NCBI RefSeq assembly: GCF_048571125.1 | Contig: NZ_CP182343.1 | Span: 558,001 to 622,000 of the forward strand | Source of the DNA: Arcobacter siniprincipis | GTDB taxonomy: Bacteria; Campylobacterota; Campylobacteria; Campylobacterales; Arcobacteraceae | Direction of reading: 5' to 3' | Length of the DNA: 64,000 bases | Shown here: in pieces, positions 61,143 through 64,000 of the stretch | Layout of the letters: each line of letters starts with the position of its first letter | How positions within the stretch are numbered: position 1 is the first letter of the stretch | Translations under genes and position numbers: made by a program | The notes under the pieces: model-generated | The model's input: only the letters and a program-made list of their open reading frames with translations | The model's database searches: none | What the model was told of the DNA's origin: nothing

Positions 61143-62032
61143 AATAAACCCTTATCTATATTTGCATAGTTATTTTCTGCAACACTAATTTCAGGAGTAT
61201 AATTATATGTAGTTCCCCCTTGCTTTGTAAACATATGAAGAATATATGCCCTATCACCATCTTTTTTAAATAAAACTCTAATAGCTGACTGTTGAAGTCC
61301 ACCCATCGTACCAATTTTTATTTGCCAAATATCATTAGTAATTGTTTTTATTAAAAACCCGTCAATATTAAATTGGCTTTTTATAGCTTCGGTTATTTTA
61401 TCAATAATCTTTTCTCTTGAACTTGCATAATAATCAGATAGATATAGTTTCTTAAACTCAATTGTATAAAAAATATTTCTTTGAGGTAGTTGTGCAAGTA
61501 GTTTATCATTATAATGAGATACTACATGCTCCTTATTTGCAATATTATTTAGAATAACTTTTTCTGATAAACCATCTTTTTGTGTTTTATTAGCAATAAC
61601 CTTATAATTTAACCATCTATTCTTTCCAAAACTTAGTAAAAAAGTCTTTTTTTCTAAACAATAAGACAATATCATATATTTTTGACCATGAAATGGCTCA
61701 TCATCAAAATATAAATCTCCATCTAAAATATTTTCCATTTCATTATCTGTCATTTTATTCAAACAATCAGTATTACATTTTCTTGATAGAAAAAGAAAAA
61801 AAGGTTCAAGGACTTCTCTTTTTAAAGACTTTATTGCATCCTTAAACTTATAGTTCTCAATAATCTCAAATTCAAGTATATCTTTTTCCTCAGTATAAAA
61901 ACGACTCAATTTATAATCATCAAAGCTTAAAAATTTTTTTATACTCAATGCCATTTCAAAAAGCAACTGATTAACTTCTTCATTAGTTTCAATGTTCTCA
62001 TTGCTCAAAGTATTCAGGGTTAATAAATTCAC
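61139..62032 (-). CDS. Unknown protein with RelE/HigB-like C-terminal domain
   Basis: This 297-residue protein starts with GTG, coupled by GTGA overlaps to both neighbours. Residues 1-185 are not recognised; they contain a short cysteine pair (RKCNTDCLN) and GQKYMILSYCLEKKTFLLS. Residues about 190-297 follow the strand-helix-strand order of HigB/Gp49-like (RelE superfamily) toxins: YTIEFKKLYLSDYYASSREK, then DIWQIKIG, SAIRVLFKKDGDRAYILHMF and a basic TKQGG followed by PEISVAENNY. This similarity was read by eye and needs a profile test. It could be an RNase-like effector or a nuclease of the operon. Confidence 0.6.
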   Translation of the reverse strand: MNLLTLNTLSNENIETNEEVNQLLFEMALSIKKFLSFDDYKLSRFYTEEKDILEFEIIENYKFKDAIKSLKREVLEPFFLFLSRKCNTDCLNKMTDNEMENILDGDLYFDDEPFHGQKYMILSYCLEKKTFLLSFGKNRWLNYKVIANKTQKDGLSEKVILNNIANKEHVVSHYNDKLLAQLPQRNIFYTIEFKKLYLSDYYASSREKIIDKITEAIKSQFNIDGFLIKTITNDIWQIKIGTMGGLQQSAIRVLFKKDGDRAYILHMFTKQGGTTYNYTPEISVAENNYANIDKGLL

Positions 62033-63072
62033 ATTAATCTCATTTTATTATTTAAAGATGTATCAAAGAAATTCTCTGGCCATTCATCTAAATGACCTTC
62101 TTCTCCTATTTTTGGAGAAAGTACTTTTGTATTTAAATTTTTGTCAAGTTCAAAATAATGTAATTGTGCTTTATCTTTTTCAATCTCTTTATCTTTGACA
62201 GATATCCGTAAACCATCTAAAATATAATCACTATGTGTTTCAATTATAATTTGAATACCAAAATTAGTAATTTTTGATATAAATTCTGCTAATTTTGTTT
62301 GTCCTTTTGGATGAAGGTGTGCCTCAGGGTTTTCTATTAGAATCACAGACTTTATATTATGTTGTTCAAATAAATATAAAGAATATATTAATTGAACAAG
62401 AATAGACAAAGTATAACTTATTCCAAAACCTACGTTATACGGGGTATAACTATTAATTGAGAAAGAAGCTACATTCATATTTTTATTTAACTCTGTTTCA
62501 AGTTTAACATTGGGAGAGATTTCTTGAAGCCATTTCTCAACATGATTGATTATTGTATTTTGTTTTTCAACATCTTTTTTAAATGCATCGGGTAATACTT
62601 CCTCCCCAAATTTTGACAAAATATCCAAGGTGAATTCGCCATTAATTCCTACATTATTATATAAAGAAGTTGTACTATTTCTTAATTTTTGAAACTCTGT
62701 TGGTCCTAATCTATTAGCACTAAGATATATTAAGTGAATATTTTCTTTTTTTAATGATCCCAAAGAACCACTATATTCGATAGTATTGTTTTCTAAATTT
62801 ATAGTTAGTTTTAATTGTTTTTCTTTAGAAAAAAGTAATTCTAAACTAAAAGATTTTTGTTTACTATTTGTATTTTTTAATGTTGATAATTCACCATATT
62901 CATTTAATACTAAGTCTCCTTCATGTAAAAGTCTCCAAATCATTCTTAATGACTGAAATATACTACTTTTTCCTGCACCATTCAATCCTGTCAATAAAGT
63001 AATATTTTTAAACTTAACTTCATTATCCTCATGAGACTTAAAATCTTTTAAGTTTAACTGACTTAAATACAT
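62029..63072 (-). CDS. AAA/ABC-type ATPase with DUF3696 C-terminus
   Basis: This 347-residue RecF/OLD-like ATPase begins YLSQLNLKDFKSHEDNEVKF and has Walker A LLTGLNGAGKSSIFQSL near residue 28. The signature-like region is PYNVGFGISYTLSILVQLIY, Walker B is SVILIENPEAHLHPKG near 250, and the H-loop is IIIETHSDYILDGLRI. The ending GHLDEWPENFFDTSL is typical of DUF3696. Such ATPases recur next to DUF262 proteins in defence-like loci. No Toprim nuclease domain follows, so a partner must provide the effector. It lies 10 bp after the DUF262 gene. Confidence 0.88.
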   Translation of the reverse strand: MYLSQLNLKDFKSHEDNEVKFKNITLLTGLNGAGKSSIFQSLRMIWRLLHEGDLVLNEYGELSTLKNTNSKQKSFSLELLFSKEKQLKLTINLENNTIEYSGSLGSLKKENIHLIYLSANRLGPTEFQKLRNSTTSLYNNVGINGEFTLDILSKFGEEVLPDAFKKDVEKQNTIINHVEKWLQEISPNVKLETELNKNMNVASFSINSYTPYNVGFGISYTLSILVQLIYSLYLFEQHNIKSVILIENPEAHLHPKGQTKLAEFISKITNFGIQIIIETHSDYILDGLRISVKDKEIEKDKAQLHYFELDKNLNTKVLSPKIGEEGHLDEWPENFFDTSLNNKMRLM

Positions 63073-63082
63073 ATTTTTTCCT

Positions 63083-64000
63083 TTAAATATAATTATTTAT
63101 AAGTGATGACAACTCACTATAACGTTTTTTTACAGAAGATGCTCTATGAGAATCTCGTCCTATCATATGTGAAAACTCTGTTGTTAATAGAAACTCTTCT
63201 TTATATTCTTCTAAAAATTCATTTTTATTCTTTAATAATATTTCAAATTCATTTTCACTTAATTGTAATAATAAATTCCCAAATACTTCAAAAAGTGTCT
63301 TATTAATTGGAGTTCTTCTTTTCCCTGGAAAAGATTTTCTAAACGTATGTATCCCAAATATTTTTCTTGCTCTTTTCATTGTTAATTCAAAATCATTAAT
63401 TAACTGTTCAATATTCTTTTTATTTATGGACATATATATATCATTAAAATCAATGTTTTTTTCATTTTTAAATTCTTCTTTGCATGAATCAAAAGAAATA
63501 TCTTCCAAAATATTAATAATTCTCATTGTATTACTCAAATAGCTATCCATACTCGAATCTTTTGTATAGTGTACATAATCTCTAATATAAAAACTTAAAA
63601 ACCTTAATATTAACTCTCTTCCTGCCATTCTACTGTCATCTATGAAATCAACAGCATTTATAAAATACTTATTTTCAACTAAATATTCTAAAAGTAATGT
63701 AGATTTACCTTGATATAAAGCATGTCTAATTTCCTGGGATGTTAAAGGCATTCCCCCCGTATTAATCCTTTTAAAAATATTTCTTTTAACCTCTTCTGGA
63801 GTATCAGGATTAATAACTGTAAAACTTAATTCAGTTTCCATTATATTATTAAAAAGTTTTCCAGGAAACTTCTGATCATTTAAATTAAGTCCATTAAGGC
63901 TACCCCAAAATTCTAAATTTTTTAATTTAAAACCTTTTTCATCATATTTTTCATTTTTTTTATCATATTTTCCTAAAATAAATTCTTTTATTGTTGTAAT
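63083..64000 (-). CDS. DUF262 (GmrSD N-terminal-like) protein, 5' end outside window
   Basis: The frame is open to the window edge, so 306 codons are visible, not just those from the ATG at 63841. It begins ITTIKEFILGKY, which fits the residues just after the (D)GQQR nucleotide-binding motif of DUF262; that motif would lie immediately beyond the edge. TPEEVKRNIFKRINTGGMPL and TSQEIRHALYQGKSTLLLEY are conserved DUF262 segments. In GmrSD this domain binds NTP and controls DNA cleavage. No HNH nuclease domain is seen in the visible C-terminus, so it lacks the GmrD-type nuclease part. Confidence 0.85.
   Translation of the reverse strand: MTTIKEFILGKYDKKNEKYDEKGFKLKNLEFWGSLNGLNLNDQKFPGKLFNNIMETELSFTVINPDTPEEVKRNIFKRINTGGMPLTSQEIRHALYQGKSTLLLEYLVENKYFINAVDFIDDSRMAGRELILRFLSFYIRDYVHYTKDSSMDSYLSNTMRIINILEDISFDSCKEEFKNEKNIDFNDIYMSINKKNIEQLINDFELTMKRARKIFGIHTFRKSFPGKRRTPINKTLFEVFGNLLLQLSENEFEILLKNKNEFLEEYKEEFLLTTEFSHMIGRDSHRASSVKKRYSELSSLINNYI

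Noticed and set aside
59943..62032. Simple type II restriction-modification pair (methyltransferase plus the 297-residue protein as endonuclease)
   Set aside because: No PD-(D/E)xK or HNH motif is visible in the 297-residue protein, and its coupling to an ATPase does not fit. It stays an alternative but is not called.
1..64000. CRISPR array, rRNA operon or prophage structural genes
   Set aside because: No regularly spaced repeats, rRNA segments or capsid, tail or terminase genes were found on either strand.

Overview
This window looks like chromosome from an Arcobacter-group member of the Campylobacterota. It is very AT-rich (roughly 28 % GC by eye). It carries a nap operon in the campylobacterial order A-G-H-B-F-L-D without napC, a PEB4-type periplasmic isomerase, and chemoreceptors and two-component proteins of the style common in that group. 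Genes are tightly packed, with many 4-8 bp overlaps and frequent GTG or TTG starts. No stretch longer than about 210 bp lacks a gene. Assignment below family level is not attempted.

Layout. 1-830: the 3' end of a histidine kinase, then a convergent IS1016-like protein that has lost its recognisable catalytic core. 884-13150: a large minus-strand iron-uptake block. It holds feoA-feoB with two small partner genes, a Vibrio TonB2-like energy module (DUF3450, TtpC-like, ExbB, ExbD, TonB, TPR), and a siderophore receptor with a PepSY reductase-like membrane protein and a 97-residue membrane protein. Two nearly identical Fur-like boxes precede the last two groups. 13329-18385: serS, then an XRE-cupin regulator divergent from an NDH-2-like flavoprotein, alanine dehydrogenase and a LysE-type exporter. 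18398-25156: a Cache chemoreceptor, a small membrane protein and the AapJQMP amino-acid ABC importer. 25365-37333: periplasmic nitrate respiration (napAGHBFLD, with an FNR-type box upstream), siroheme synthesis, a PilJ-type sensor without an output domain, a Crp/Fnr regulator and moaA. 37477-45257: an EF-hand-like protein, a lone ABC ATPase, and an operon of NitT/TauT-type ABC genes with nnrS and a TonB-dependent receptor. A perfect FNR-type box and a Fur-like box sit side by side in front of that operon. 45363-59659: rpsO, Rrf2 plus DHH phosphoesterase, a response-regulator/PAS protein plus MltC-like transglycosylase, a chemoreceptor with a CheR-tether-like tail, an arsenic operon (arsR, arsB, arsC, ArsP-type permease), a CoA-binding protein, a two-component system, a PEB4-like isomerase and class II aldolase. 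59707-64000: tRNA-Leu(CAA), followed by a four-gene minus-strand accessory operon that runs off the window: DUF262 protein, DUF3696 AAA ATPase, an unrecognised protein with a RelE/HigB-like C-terminus, and a complete m5C methyltransferase.

How the parts fit. Iron enters as Fe(II) through Feo or as Fe(III)-chelate through the receptor powered by the TonB2-like motor. The FNR-like regulator (E..SR recognition helix), the PilJ sensor, the two TTGAY-N4-ATCAA boxes, nap, moaA and nnrS form a plausible nitrate/NO regulon. The operon beside tRNA-Leu looks like a defence island, and its 297-residue member is the best candidate for something undescribed.
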